From Gilvimarinus chinensis DSM 19667 (lineage in GTDB: Bacteria > Pseudomonadota > Gammaproteobacteria > Pseudomonadales > Cellvibrionaceae), in the NCBI RefSeq assembly GCF_000377745.1, contig NZ_KB898706.1:62001-126000 (forward strand): a stretch of 64,000 bases of DNA. The letters run 5' to 3'. The notes under the pieces were generated by a model. The model ran no database searches and was not told the DNA's origin. It was given only the letters and a program-made list of their open reading frames with translations. A program made the position numbers and the translations under genes. Positions within the stretch are counted from its first letter, which is position 1, and every line of letters begins with the position of its first letter. This document shows, one piece after another, positions 36,966 to 46,012 of the stretch.

Positions 36966-37892
36966 TTATTTAAGCGTTTTTGCCTGACTTTTTGCCTGCA
37001 TCTTACTCCAGTCAGAGCCCGGCAAATCATTCATAAAAGACTCTATATTGCCGCGTTTTTGCATGGTGACAAATGCGCGTTTGCCGTCCGGCCCGCCGAA
37101 AGTAATGTTGGTGGGGTGTTGTCCTGTTAACTCGATTTCTTTTAGCAGCAAGCCCGATGGAGTCAGTACCGCTATCGTTCCCGCGCCATAGCGGGCGATG
37201 TACACGTTGCCTTCGGTGTCTGTCGACATCCCATCCATACCGTGATCGGAAAAACGGAAAAACTCGCGTTTGTTGCTTACGCTACCGTCTGTATTAACGT
37301 CGTAAGCCCAGACGACTCGTTGCACGCTCTCGTTGACGTAAAGGGTTTGACCGTTGGGCGAGAGTTCAATGCCATTGGTGGTGCCCATGTCGCTTTCCAG
37401 TAACTCGGTGACACCGTCAGGTTTTATCAGCCAAAGGTTACCTGTGTTATCGGCCCAATTGGGGTCGGATGCGTAAATTAAACCGTTATCAGCCACGACT
37501 ATGTCGTTGGGTTGATTCATCTGGTCGTTATGAGCCAGGACGCTCAGATTTTTGCTGGCGGGATCAATCGATAAAATATTGTGCGCCGAGTAATCGGCTA
37601 CCAGCATTTTTCCCTCTGGAGAGAAGCGCAGGGCATTACCGGTACTCCCCTCGGGCAAAGTAAGCCACAAAGAGGCGGAATTTTTTCCCTTTACGGCACC
37701 AATGGCTCCCTCTGTTGCAAAATTCACGGCGTACAGGGTGCCGTCGGGACCCACCACAGGACCTTCTACGCCCTGTGTGAAGGTTTGCTCGGCCACCCAG
37801 TCTTCGCTGGCCCCATGGGTGAAGCCGCTGCTTAACGTGCAGCTAATCACCAACGGACTTAACAGTGCGGGGAATACTCGGTTTTTCCTCAT
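36966..37892 (-). CDS. SMP-30/gluconolactonase-like protein, exported
   Basis: This six-bladed beta-propeller of the SMP-30/gluconolaconase/LRE family has 308 residues. Blade repeats such as GTLYAVNFA, VVADNGLIYASDPN, NGIELSPNGQTLYVNES and DGMSTDTEGNVYIARYG include the Glu/Asn/Asp metal ligands expected of sugar lactonases. The N-terminus is a signal sequence that may carry a lipobox (LVIS-Cys). The ATG at 37892 follows AAAGGA and is preferred to the GTG 18 bp earlier. It follows the GH20 gene by 14 bp, so it probably handles a product of that locus. Confidence 0.82.
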   Translation of the reverse strand: MRKNRVFPALLSPLVISCTLSSGFTHGASEDWVAEQTFTQGVEGPVVGPDGTLYAVNFATEGAIGAVKGKNSASLWLTLPEGSTGNALRFSPEGKMLVADYSAHNILSIDPASKNLSVLAHNDQMNQPNDIVVADNGLIYASDPNWADNTGNLWLIKPDGVTELLESDMGTTNGIELSPNGQTLYVNESVQRVVWAYDVNTDGSVSNKREFFRFSDHGMDGMSTDTEGNVYIARYGAGTIAVLTPSGLLLKEIELTGQHPTNITFGGPDGKRAFVTMQKRGNIESFMNDLPGSDWSKMQAKSQAKTLK

Positions 37893-37906
37893 GATCGTTC
37901 CTTTAT

Positions 37907-40282
37907 TCACGGATAGCGCCGGAGTGTTTGCACTCCATAAGCGGCGGCGATGATGACTTCATGTTGAATGTTAAGCGCATCGCTAAGGGTTTGGTTGTTG
38001 GGGGTGGGGCGCTGGGCTTTATTCGCAATACGCTTAACTTCCTGTAGGCCGATTTCACTCACCGCCAGCAGGCTTGCGCACAGCCGATTTAGCTCGTGAT
38101 GATTTTCGGTGACGGCGTGCAGTTCTTTGGCGGCATCGCGCCACATTTGCAGTTGAGCCACAATTTTGTTTTGTAGCTTTTGGTTGCTGGTGTTTTTCAG
38201 CCAGAGTTTAACGTCTTTATTAAAAACACGAACACTTTTGCTTTCGGCGGGCAGGCTATCAACAAAGCGGTCCAGCGGGTCGCGGCGCGAATAGGTTTCG
38301 TGGACAGATTTTTCATGATGGCGGTGGTAGTAATGTGCCGGCTCCATGGCAGAGCTTGCCGTCAGTAGTGTCTGCAGTGGCAGTGCTGGGTAGCGTTTTT
38401 TGAGCGCGTTTTTTTGCTCGATAAAATGTTGGAGTCCAACCGATTCTGCTGCCCACTGGCTGACATTGTCGAGCCTTTGGTACATGTTGCGTTCATCGCG
38501 TAAGTCTGCGGGCGACCAAAGCCTTTCGGCAACGACAAAAGCGCGCGGCCACAGCCGTAAATCGATGCTTTTCTCATCGATAATTTCCGCCCACAAAGCG
38601 GCTTCGCCACCCAGTAGTAGGTGCTCATTGTCAGGGCTGACGATATCTTTCGCTACCGGCGCAGGAATTGAGGAGCCGTTAATTGTGCTGCCTGCGGTTT
38701 TGCTGCCCGTGACCGCATAAGGCGCATTGCCGGTAATAAAAGTGCCCGACAGCGTCGTTTTGTTTGTTTGCAGGGTCGCGCTTACGGGGCCCATCCAGGT
38801 GTCCACCTCAAAGCTTAGGGTGTTATCGCGGTAGTGAATATTTCGCAGGACTTGGCGAGACTTGCTTTTAAAATCAACAAAGCCGCGCAGCGAATCCCGC
38901 TCGCCAATAATGGTTAACGTACCACTGATGGCGCTGCCGCGTTTGCGAGGAGCCGAAAACTCCCAACTGCTCCAGGCTTCTTTGTCGGCTGGCGTAGTGG
39001 CAATCGTTATTGGCTCGGGCAGTAAACGTACACGGTAGTGATAACTGGCGTACTGGGGCTGGTCTAGATAAAAACCGGTGGACAGCAAAGCCGGGTAGCC
39101 CATGTTGATTGCGCGCCCAAGCGCATCTGGCCCCTGCCAGGATTGCACCACGGTGCCCTGAGGTAAACCGGCATGCAGCACTTCATCCCAGCCAATCATC
39201 TTACGATTTAACGCGCCGAGTATGTCGGCCAAACGCTGATTAAAATAAGTGTGCAAGGCGTAGCTGTCGGTGAGGTTGTTGGCTTTGACGAACGCCTGGA
39301 TATCGGCGTTGCTTTCCCAGTGTTCCGGGTCTACTTCGTCGCCACCGATATGAACATAGGGGAAGGGAAACAGCTCGGCCACTTCGGTTAATATTTTTTC
39401 TGCAAAAATATAGACCTCCGGGTTGGCTGGATTCAGCAGTGGCTTGTGTACGCCCCAGCGGTCTTCGTGCTGGTAGGGGCCAGGGGCCGACATAAGCTCG
39501 GGGTAGGCAACGGCGATAGCGCTGGCGTGCCCGGGCATGTCTATTTCAGGCAGTACATAAATTCCCCGGGCGGCAGCGTAGGCGATCACCTCTTTCATTT
39601 GTGACTGTGTGTAAAAGTGTCCGTCTGCATTACTTTGCTGCAGTTTAGGGTAGGTTTTGGATTCGAAGCGCCAGCCCTGGTCATCGGTTAAGTGCCAGTG
39701 AAACACGTTCAGTTTTGCCGCCGCCATACCGTCCAGTTGTCGCTTGATGGTCTCAACCGAAAAGAAATGACGCGCTGAGTCCAGCAGCAGGCCTCGCCAC
39801 GCAAAACGCGGTGAATCCTCAATGCGAACGCCCGGTAATGAGTCGGTGTTATGGGCGGCAAGCTGTAGCAATGTTTGCAGCCCACGCATAGCGCCGATGG
39901 TGGTGTTGGCGCTCAGCTGAATGCCTTCTGCGTCAATGGCCAGTTGATAGGCTTCAGCGTCGGTTTCTAACAGCGCCGCTTTTGGCTCTTTTACCGAAAT
40001 GTGTAAGGTTGTTGTCGCTTCGCCTTGGGCTAAATTATTTTGCTGAGCCAGTTGCGCTTTAAATCGTGCAACTGCATTTTTCAGCTGTTCGCTGCTGTGC
40101 CCACTTATGTTTATCTGTGGGAGGGCAGTCAGTGGCAGCGAGTGTTGCGTCTGTTGCACCGAGCTGGGCCAGGGCATAAGAGGCAGAGGTGTATTGCTGG
40201 CTTTGGGGGTGTCGTCGGCATGCGACACAGCGGCAAGGCCGCTCGCTAACACGACAGAAAAAAGCAGAGTCTTTAGTTTCAT
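37907..40282 (-). CDS. Secreted GH20 beta-N-acetylhexosaminidase with inserted module
   Basis: A signal peptide ending SHADD leads a GH20b N-terminal domain (about 30-150), then the catalytic barrel. The catalytic pair is Asp315-Glu316 in HIGGDEVD, with WHLTDDQGWR and RRFAW-like family motifs before it. The enzyme removes terminal GlcNAc or GalNAc from glycans, chitin oligomers or muropeptides. Residues roughly 425-553 do not belong to the barrel; they read as a beta-rich module (SGTLTIIGERDSLRG) inserted before LLGGEAALWAEI. At 791 residues the protein is long for the family. It is followed by the lactonase-like gene. Confidence 0.9.
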   Translation of the reverse strand: MKLKTLLFSVVLASGLAAVSHADDTPKASNTPLPLMPWPSSVQQTQHSLPLTALPQINISGHSSEQLKNAVARFKAQLAQQNNLAQGEATTTLHISVKEPKAALLETDAEAYQLAIDAEGIQLSANTTIGAMRGLQTLLQLAAHNTDSLPGVRIEDSPRFAWRGLLLDSARHFFSVETIKRQLDGMAAAKLNVFHWHLTDDQGWRFESKTYPKLQQSNADGHFYTQSQMKEVIAYAAARGIYVLPEIDMPGHASAIAVAYPELMSAPGPYQHEDRWGVHKPLLNPANPEVYIFAEKILTEVAELFPFPYVHIGGDEVDPEHWESNADIQAFVKANNLTDSYALHTYFNQRLADILGALNRKMIGWDEVLHAGLPQGTVVQSWQGPDALGRAINMGYPALLSTGFYLDQPQYASYHYRVRLLPEPITIATTPADKEAWSSWEFSAPRKRGSAISGTLTIIGERDSLRGFVDFKSKSRQVLRNIHYRDNTLSFEVDTWMGPVSATLQTNKTTLSGTFITGNAPYAVTGSKTAGSTINGSSIPAPVAKDIVSPDNEHLLLGGEAALWAEIIDEKSIDLRLWPRAFVVAERLWSPADLRDERNMYQRLDNVSQWAAESVGLQHFIEQKNALKKRYPALPLQTLLTASSAMEPAHYYHRHHEKSVHETYSRRDPLDRFVDSLPAESKSVRVFNKDVKLWLKNTSNQKLQNKIVAQLQMWRDAAKELHAVTENHHELNRLCASLLAVSEIGLQEVKRIANKAQRPTPNNQTLSDALNIQHEVIIAAAYGVQTLRRYP

Positions 40283-40296
40283 AGTAAGTTGTACGG

Positions 40297-41538
40297 TTAA
40301 AAGCAGGTTTCGGTTTGCGCCACGATGGTGTAGTCGTCGTCAATAACGTGCAGCTCGCGCCACTTATCGAAGGTAAGGCAGGGGTGAGAGGTGGACAGCG
40401 CAATAATATCGCCTACCTGTATGTCTGCATCGGCGGGTATTTTCATAGCGCTGTGCTGGTCCATAATATGAAAAACCTGCCAGCTTTGTGGTGCAGAGTC
40501 AGGAGCGCTTTGGCCCGGGCGGTAGTGCAGTGCTGGTTGCGGCAGGCCTGCATCAAAAGCGCAGTCGCGTTTTCCTAGGGTTAAAATCGCCAGGCCGGGC
40601 TCGGGCAGAGATTGCACATAGGCCCACACCTCAAGCGCGGATTGTAAATCTCCGCTGACGCTGCAATCGTCGCCAAGACGTTCGCGCACCTGCTGCTGGG
40701 CTTCCATATAAATGCCTTTGTCGTGAATCAGATAACAGCCGGGGCGAATTACCGGAATCACTTTAGCGGCATTGGCATAGCCAAATACATCGGCGACCAG
40801 GTCGTACCACGCCGAACCTGCACCGGTAAGAATGGCCTTGTGTTCACCGAAGTAACCGCGGTTGTGCAGGTTTAATGTCAGGTCACGGACCTTCTCTAAA
40901 TGAGCGCGTATTTTTTGCGGCGCATCTGAGCCGCCGATAACGCCTTCGTAGGTTTCAATACCACTTAAGCGCAGCGATGAATGCTGGTCAATTAACTCGG
41001 CCAGCTCGCCTGCTTCGGCCTCATTGCGACAGCCGCAGCGTCCGCCGGGCACGCCCACTTCGATCAGTACATTCAGGGTCTGGCCGCGCCCATGAAAATA
41101 GCGGCCCAGCTCATTAATATTGTCTGCGCTATCCACCAGACAATGAAATTCCACATTGCCACGGGCAAGTAGCTGGCTAATTAACGCCATATTGGCTTTG
41201 CCCACTAACTGGTTCGCCATCAAGATACGTGTGATACCCGCATTGGCGGCAGCAACGGCTTGCGGCGCACTGGCCAGAGTTTGGGCCCAGGCACCAGCCT
41301 CTCGTTGTAGCTGAAAAAATTGCGGTGTCATGGTGGTTTTGCCATGCGGTGCCAGCTTCACGTTTTGGGCGTCGGCGAAGCTCTGCATCCAACGCACATT
41401 GTTGGCCAGGCGTGAGCGGTACACCACCGCCGCTGGCAGGCTGACGGATTCGTGCAGTAAACTCATCGTTCCTTCCGTATCCGAAACGGCCGCACCTTTA
41501 GTAGCACTGATGGGTTTGAGTGGTTGTTGTTGGTTCAT
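40297..41538 (-). CDS. PLP-dependent D-serine dehydratase/D-threonine aldolase-like enzyme
   Basis: The fold is an alanine-racemase-type PLP barrel with a C-terminal metal domain (DSD1/D-threonine aldolase group). The Schiff-base Lys lies in KLAPHGKTTMTP, and the Zn/Mn ligands His and Cys appear in STSHPCLTFDKW. Such enzymes dehydrate or cleave D-beta-hydroxy amino acids. I prefer the ATG at 41538 (413 residues) to the earlier start. The gene diverges from the RpiR regulator and is 14 bp upstream of GH20. Its dehydratase products (2-aminoacrylate) are substrates of RidA, encoded in the same locus. Confidence 0.82.
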   Translation of the reverse strand: MNQQQPLKPISATKGAAVSDTEGTMSLLHESVSLPAAVVYRSRLANNVRWMQSFADAQNVKLAPHGKTTMTPQFFQLQREAGAWAQTLASAPQAVAAANAGITRILMANQLVGKANMALISQLLARGNVEFHCLVDSADNINELGRYFHGRGQTLNVLIEVGVPGGRCGCRNEAEAGELAELIDQHSSLRLSGIETYEGVIGGSDAPQKIRAHLEKVRDLTLNLHNRGYFGEHKAILTGAGSAWYDLVADVFGYANAAKVIPVIRPGCYLIHDKGIYMEAQQQVRERLGDDCSVSGDLQSALEVWAYVQSLPEPGLAILTLGKRDCAFDAGLPQPALHYRPGQSAPDSAPQSWQVFHIMDQHSAMKIPADADIQVGDIIALSTSHPCLTFDKWRELHVIDDDYTIVAQTETCF

Positions 41539-41565
41539 GAAACACCTGAAGGAGTTTAGTTTGGG

Positions 41566-41618
41566 CCAATGATAGAAAATAACGTTTTCATTGGTCAATG
41601 CTTGTTAGTATATAACAA
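41566..41618. promoter_or_regulatory. Palindromes and promoter in the divergent PLP-enzyme/RpiR spacer
   Basis: Two dyads lie in this spacer: CCAATGA (41566-41572) with TCATTGG (41588-41594), and TTGTTA-N5-TAACAA (41602-41618). The first overlaps a minus-strand promoter-like pair, TTGACC and TATCAT spaced by 18, aimed at the PLP-enzyme gene. They are good candidates for operators of the adjacent RpiR protein. Confidence 0.5.
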
Positions 41619-41686
41619 AATGATTTACACTGCCCTGGCAGGCTTGAGCCGGGGCGTCATGGTAATGATAGAAAAGGAGCCCGGCA

Positions 41687-42553
41687 GTGAGTCACGAACC
41701 GGATATCGTCTCGCGTATTAATGCCTTGTTTGGTCAATTGCGCGATGCTGAACAAAAGATTGCCAGAGTCATTCTGGAAGATATTGAGTTCGCCTCCCAC
41801 GCCAGTATCAGCGAGCTGGCATTGCGCGCTGAGGTGAGTGAGGCAACCATAACCCGCTTTGCCCGCGCTGTGGATTGCAAAAATGTACGCGACCTAAAAT
41901 TGCGGTTGGCACAGTCGCTGGCCGTAGGGCAAAGGTTTTATACCGAAACACCCGTAGAGCCAGCAGGGCTGCACGCGGTGTATGAGGCGGTTAAAAGCGC
42001 ACTTGATCACAATGCGCGTTTGGTTACGGATGACGTGGTTGAGCCCGCAGTCGATGCCTTGGCCAATGCGCGGCAAATTCTTATTTTTGGCGTGGGTGGT
42101 GGCTCGACTGTCATGGCGCAGGAGTGCCAATACCGCCTTTTCCGTTTGGGGTTTACCGCCTCGGCCTATTCCGACCCTATGCTGATGCGGATGGCGGCGG
42201 CAGCGGTGGATACCACCGATGTTGTCATCGTGCTATCGGCCGGGGGGTACAGCCCCGATGTGCAAGAGGCGGCCGAAATTGCCCAGGAATATGGCGCAGC
42301 GGTAATTGCGATAACCACCGAAGGCTCGCCTTTGGCTGCTGCGGCTGATTATCTGGTGCCAATGGAGCCTATAGAAACGGATTATATTTTTAAACCCAGT
42401 GCATCGCGTTACGTCATGATGGCCGCAATTGATGTATTGGTTATGGAGTTGGCCGTAAGGCACAAACGTAAAAGTCGGGAAACACTCCGGCGCATTAAGC
42501 ACACTCTGGATAACCACAAACAAGGGGATGATCGTCTGCCATTAGGCGACTAA
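41687..42553 (+). CDS. RpiR/MurR-family transcriptional regulator
   Basis: The N-terminal HTH_6 domain (ASISELALRAEVSEATITRFARAV) and the C-terminal SIS domain (ILIFGVGGGSTVMAQE, VVIVLSAGGYSPDV) identify the family, which senses sugar phosphates or related effectors. It has 288 residues with a GTG start behind AAAAGGAG. The gene diverges from the PLP-enzyme gene and precedes the D-aminoacylase, RidA and symporter genes, which it most likely controls together with the minus-strand unit. Confidence 0.9.
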   Translation: MSHEPDIVSRINALFGQLRDAEQKIARVILEDIEFASHASISELALRAEVSEATITRFARAVDCKNVRDLKLRLAQSLAVGQRFYTETPVEPAGLHAVYEAVKSALDHNARLVTDDVVEPAVDALANARQILIFGVGGGSTVMAQECQYRLFRLGFTASAYSDPMLMRMAAAAVDTTDVVIVLSAGGYSPDVQEAAEIAQEYGAAVIAITTEGSPLAAAADYLVPMEPIETDYIFKPSASRYVMMAAIDVLVMELAVRHKRKSRETLRRIKHTLDNHKQGDDRLPLGD

Positions 42554-42590
42554 CCTTTGTCGCGGTAAACAGGGTGTAGAGGTAGAAGTT

Positions 42591-44024
42591 TTGTTCGACA
42601 CCCTGATTCGCAAAGCGCGCATAATTGATGGCAGTGGCGCACCTGCTTACCTTGCCGACATCGGAATAAAAGACGGAGTCATCGTTGCAATTGCCGATGC
42701 CCTCGACGACCAGGCCACCGACGTTATTGATGCGAAGGGGCTTTGGCTGGCGCCGGGTTTTATCGACGTGCACACCCACGACGACCTTAACGTTATTCAC
42801 AACCCCCACATGCTGGAAAAAATCAGCCAGGGTGTGACCACGGTGATCGTCGGAAATTGTGGTATCAGTGCCAGCCCCGCGGTGCTTGCCGGTGACCCGC
42901 CAGACCCGCTTAACCTGTTAGGTGATCAAGCCGCTTTTTGCTACCCACGCTTTTCTCAGTATGCCGAGGCCGTTGCGCAAGCATCACCCTCGGTGAATGT
43001 GGGGGCGTTGGTGGGGCACACCGCTATCCGCAACAACCACATGGATGATTTGCAGCGCAGCGCTACCACTACCGAGTTAGAGGCCATGTGCAGTGATTTG
43101 CGCGGTGCCCTCAAAGATGGGGCGCTCGGCATGAGTTCGGGACTTGCCTATGGCAGCGCCAAGCAATCCAGCACCGACGAAGTCATTGCGCTGGTTAAAG
43201 AACTGGGCGCAGCAGAGGCGGTTTACACCACCCACCTTCGCACAGAGTTTGACGGCATTGTCGAGGCAATGAACGAAGCATTTCTGACTGCACGCAGCGG
43301 GAAAGTGCCGTTGGTGATCTCTCATTTAAAGTGTGCGGGCAAAGGAAACTGGGGCCGCAGTGGCGAACTTTTACAGCATCTTGAGCAGGCGGCTTTATCG
43401 CAACATGTGGCTTGTGACTGCTACCCCTACGCGGCCAGCTCCAGCACACTCGATTTAGCTCAAGTCACCGATGAAACGGCTATTTTTATTACCTGGTCTG
43501 AACCCCATGGCGAGCAAGCCGAGCGCTATCTGGCCGACATCGCCAACGATTGGAAGGTAAGCCTGATGGATGCGGCGCGGCGATTAATGCCTGCCGGTGC
43601 GGTGTATTACTGCATGAGTGAAGACGATGTGGAAAACATTGTTAGCTATCCCAAGTCGATGATCGGCTCTGACGGCTTACCTAATGACCCCCACCCGCAC
43701 CCGCGTTTATGGGGCGCTTTCCCCCGGGTTTTAGGCCACTACTGCCGCGAAAAAGGCGCGCTCTCTCTGCCAATGGCCGTGCACAAAATGACGGGCTTAT
43801 CGGCCGGGGAATTTCGCTTGCACAACCGCGGTTTAATTCGCGAGGGCTATTGCGCCGACTTGGTGTTGTTTGATGCCGAGCGTGTTATCGACAGTGCCAC
43901 CTTTATCAAACCGCGCCAGGCCGCCGAAGGCATCGAAAAGGTGTGGGTGAACGGGGTCTTAAGTTATCAGCCAGGCGCGACCCAAACCGGCCGCGCCGGG
44001 CAATTTTTGTATCGACAATCTTGA
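42591..44024 (+). CDS. N-acyl-D-amino-acid deacylase
   Basis: This is a zinc amidohydrolase of the D-aminoacylase family. It has FIDVHTHDD with the HxH ligands near residue 62, the GNCGIS motif, a probable metal site in VISHLKCAGKGNWG, and a C-terminal EGYCADLVLFDAERV typical of amidohydrolases. It releases D-amino acids from N-acylated forms. The gene starts with TTG at 42591, 37 bp after the regulator gene, and is followed by ridA after 16 bp. The D-amino acid set free is the likely substrate of the PLP enzyme encoded opposite. Confidence 0.9.
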   Translation: MFDTLIRKARIIDGSGAPAYLADIGIKDGVIVAIADALDDQATDVIDAKGLWLAPGFIDVHTHDDLNVIHNPHMLEKISQGVTTVIVGNCGISASPAVLAGDPPDPLNLLGDQAAFCYPRFSQYAEAVAQASPSVNVGALVGHTAIRNNHMDDLQRSATTTELEAMCSDLRGALKDGALGMSSGLAYGSAKQSSTDEVIALVKELGAAEAVYTTHLRTEFDGIVEAMNEAFLTARSGKVPLVISHLKCAGKGNWGRSGELLQHLEQAALSQHVACDCYPYAASSSTLDLAQVTDETAIFITWSEPHGEQAERYLADIANDWKVSLMDAARRLMPAGAVYYCMSEDDVENIVSYPKSMIGSDGLPNDPHPHPRLWGAFPRVLGHYCREKGALSLPMAVHKMTGLSAGEFRLHNRGLIREGYCADLVLFDAERVIDSATFIKPRQAAEGIEKVWVNGVLSYQPGATQTGRAGQFLYRQS

Positions 44025-44040
44025 GTAGGAGTAAGTAATT

Positions 44041-44430
44041 GTGAGTATTAAACGTTATGGCGCCGAAGGCAGTGTAGGTACTGGTGGTCAGCACCTGCCG
44101 TTCTCAATGGCGACTGAAGCGGCCGGTTGGTTGTATGTGTCAGGGCAAACGCCCATGTTAGACGGCGAAGTGGTTGAGGGCTCAGTGGTTGAGCAATCGC
44201 AGTTGGCGATCGACAACTGCTTGAAAATTATGAAAAACGCCGGTTACGGCAAAGAAGATGTGGTGCATCTGACGGTTATTTTGACCGATGCCCGTTACTT
44301 CCAATCTTTTAATAAAGTGTTTAAAGAAAACTTTGGCGAACACCCGCCCGCGCGCATCTGTTCGGTGTGTGACTTGGTGGTGGACTGCAAAGTCGAAGTG
44401 GGTGTGGTGTGCTACAAAAAGCCTGAGTAA
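44041..44430 (+). CDS. RidA-family protein, second paralogue
   Basis: The 129-residue YjgF/RidA protein has LPFSMATEAAGWLYVSGQTP at its start and HPPARICSVCDLVVDCKVEV at its end; the family's substrate-binding Arg is present. It differs clearly from the housekeeping RidA at 32782. A GTG start follows TAGGAG. Placed between a D-aminoacylase and a symporter and opposite a PLP dehydratase-like gene, it probably hydrolyses the enamine intermediates of that pathway. Confidence 0.9.
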   Translation: MSIKRYGAEGSVGTGGQHLPFSMATEAAGWLYVSGQTPMLDGEVVEGSVVEQSQLAIDNCLKIMKNAGYGKEDVVHLTVILTDARYFQSFNKVFKENFGEHPPARICSVCDLVVDCKVEVGVVCYKKPE

Positions 44431-44445
44431 GCCCGACAGAAAAAT

Positions 44446-44481
44446 GTTGCCAGTGCTCTGTGAAGTTTCTGGCAACCTTTT
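44446..44481 (+). terminator. Hairpin between ridA paralogue and symporter gene
   Basis: Perfect 8-bp arms GTTGCCAG (44446-44453) and CTGGCAAC (44469-44476) close a 15-nt loop and are followed by CTTTT. It may attenuate transcription into the symporter gene. It also covers the alternative GTG start at 44460, which is another reason to prefer 44538. Confidence 0.55.
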
Positions 44482-44537
44482 CGACGCTAAAGTCACTTGT
44501 TAAACACGTTACTTTTTTTATTACAATAAATTTGCTT

Positions 44538-45989
44538 ATGAACGCCAGTCTGTTTTTAACCGCACTCACCGCCTACATCGTTTTTCTGATCGCTTTAAGC
44601 TGGTATGTATCGCGCAACAATAAAAGCGGCGAAGATTTTTTGCTGGCCGGTCGTGGCCTGCCGGTTTTCTTAACCATTGGCACCACAGTGGCGACCATGG
44701 TGGGCACTGGTTCATCCATGGGCGCAGTGGGTTTTGGTTACGCCAATGGCTGGGGCGGTATGCTGTATGGCGTTGGTGGCGCTATCGGCATTTTGTTACT
44801 GGGATTGTGGTTTGCGCCAGTACGAAAACTTGAGTTTATGACCATGAGCGAAGAGTTGTCTTACTACGTAGGCGCTAATCGCTGGGTAAAAAATATTGTC
44901 GCGCTGCTGATTTTTATTGCCAGTATCGGCTGGTTAGGGGCGCATATTCTGGGGGGCGGGTTGTACCTGGCCTGGATTGCGGACATTGATTTGCAACTGG
45001 CGAAAGTCATTATCGCCATCAGCTTTGCCATTTATGTGGTTATCGGTGGTTACAACGCCGTGGTGTGGACAGATACGTTACAGGCCATTGTTTTATTTAT
45101 CGGTTTTATTTTAATGGCGGTGTTGGCGGTGGATGCCGCCGGAGGTTGGAGTGCACTGATGGCGGCGCAGCCAGCTGAAAATGTTTCACTCTTGGCGATT
45201 GAGTCCATCGGCGGTTTGCACGCTCTGTCACTGGCGTTGGTGGTGGCGGTGGGTGTACTGGCCACGCCCTCGTTTCGCCAGCGTATTTATTCCTCTCACG
45301 ATGTCGCTTCGGTGCGCAAATCGTTTTATACCTCTGGTAGTTTGTACCTGTTGTTTTCGTGCGTGCCTGCCATTATCGGTATGGGCGCTTACGCCTTAAG
45401 CCCTGAGTTGGACAACCGCAACTTCGCCTTTCCGTTTTTAGCGGTTGAGGTTTTACCCCTGGCGGTAGGGGTTGTGGTGCTAATTGCCGGCTTGTCGGCG
45501 ACTATGTCATCCGCCAGCTCAGATGCCATTGCCGGGGTGGCTGTGTTGCTGCGCGATATTTACATTCTCGTTACCGGCAAAATGCCTCCGCGCGACAAAG
45601 TCATTCAGTATTCGCGCCTGTCGCTGGTGTTGGTCATCGCCATCGCGCTCACGTTTGCGCTACTTTCAAACGACGTTATTAGCTACATCACCACCATGAT
45701 TTCCACAGTTATGGCGGGTTTGTTTGTGTGTGGGTTGTTGGGGCGCTTTTGGCCGCGCTACAACGCGCCGGGTGCAATTGCCTCGTTGCTGGCCGCCTCT
45801 ATTGCTTCGCTGATTGTGGTGAACTTTTTTAAAGAGTTTTGGGGTAACCCGGTAATACCGGCGGTGCTTAGCGCATTGGTCGCCGGGGTGGTGGTGTCAC
45901 TCGTGAGCAAGCCCAGCCGCTTAACCCCCGAGCAAGCGCTTAAAGTGCTGGACGACGAGCGCCGCGCCATGGAAGGAGTTGAATTGTAA
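44538..45989 (+). CDS. Sodium:solute symporter (SSS family)
   Basis: This 483-residue membrane protein with about 13 helices is in the SSS (PutP-like) family, which couples Na+ to uptake of amino acids, sugars or acids. Family features are the first helix, the DFLLAGRGLPVFLTIGTTVATMVG start written across residues 32-55, a WTDTLQAIV segment and the SATMSSASSDAIAG Na+-site motif near 325. I use the ATG at 44538 because the hydrophobic N-terminus begins there. Position suggests uptake of the N-acyl-D-amino acid or its precursor. Confidence 0.88.
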   Translation: MNASLFLTALTAYIVFLIALSWYVSRNNKSGEDFLLAGRGLPVFLTIGTTVATMVGTGSSMGAVGFGYANGWGGMLYGVGGAIGILLLGLWFAPVRKLEFMTMSEELSYYVGANRWVKNIVALLIFIASIGWLGAHILGGGLYLAWIADIDLQLAKVIIAISFAIYVVIGGYNAVVWTDTLQAIVLFIGFILMAVLAVDAAGGWSALMAAQPAENVSLLAIESIGGLHALSLALVVAVGVLATPSFRQRIYSSHDVASVRKSFYTSGSLYLLFSCVPAIIGMGAYALSPELDNRNFAFPFLAVEVLPLAVGVVVLIAGLSATMSSASSDAIAGVAVLLRDIYILVTGKMPPRDKVIQYSRLSLVLVIAIALTFALLSNDVISYITTMISTVMAGLFVCGLLGRFWPRYNAPGAIASLLAASIASLIVVNFFKEFWGNPVIPAVLSALVAGVVVSLVSKPSRLTPEQALKVLDDERRAMEGVEL

Positions 45990-46012
45990 GCGTGAAAGAG
46001 TAGCCTGTAGGC

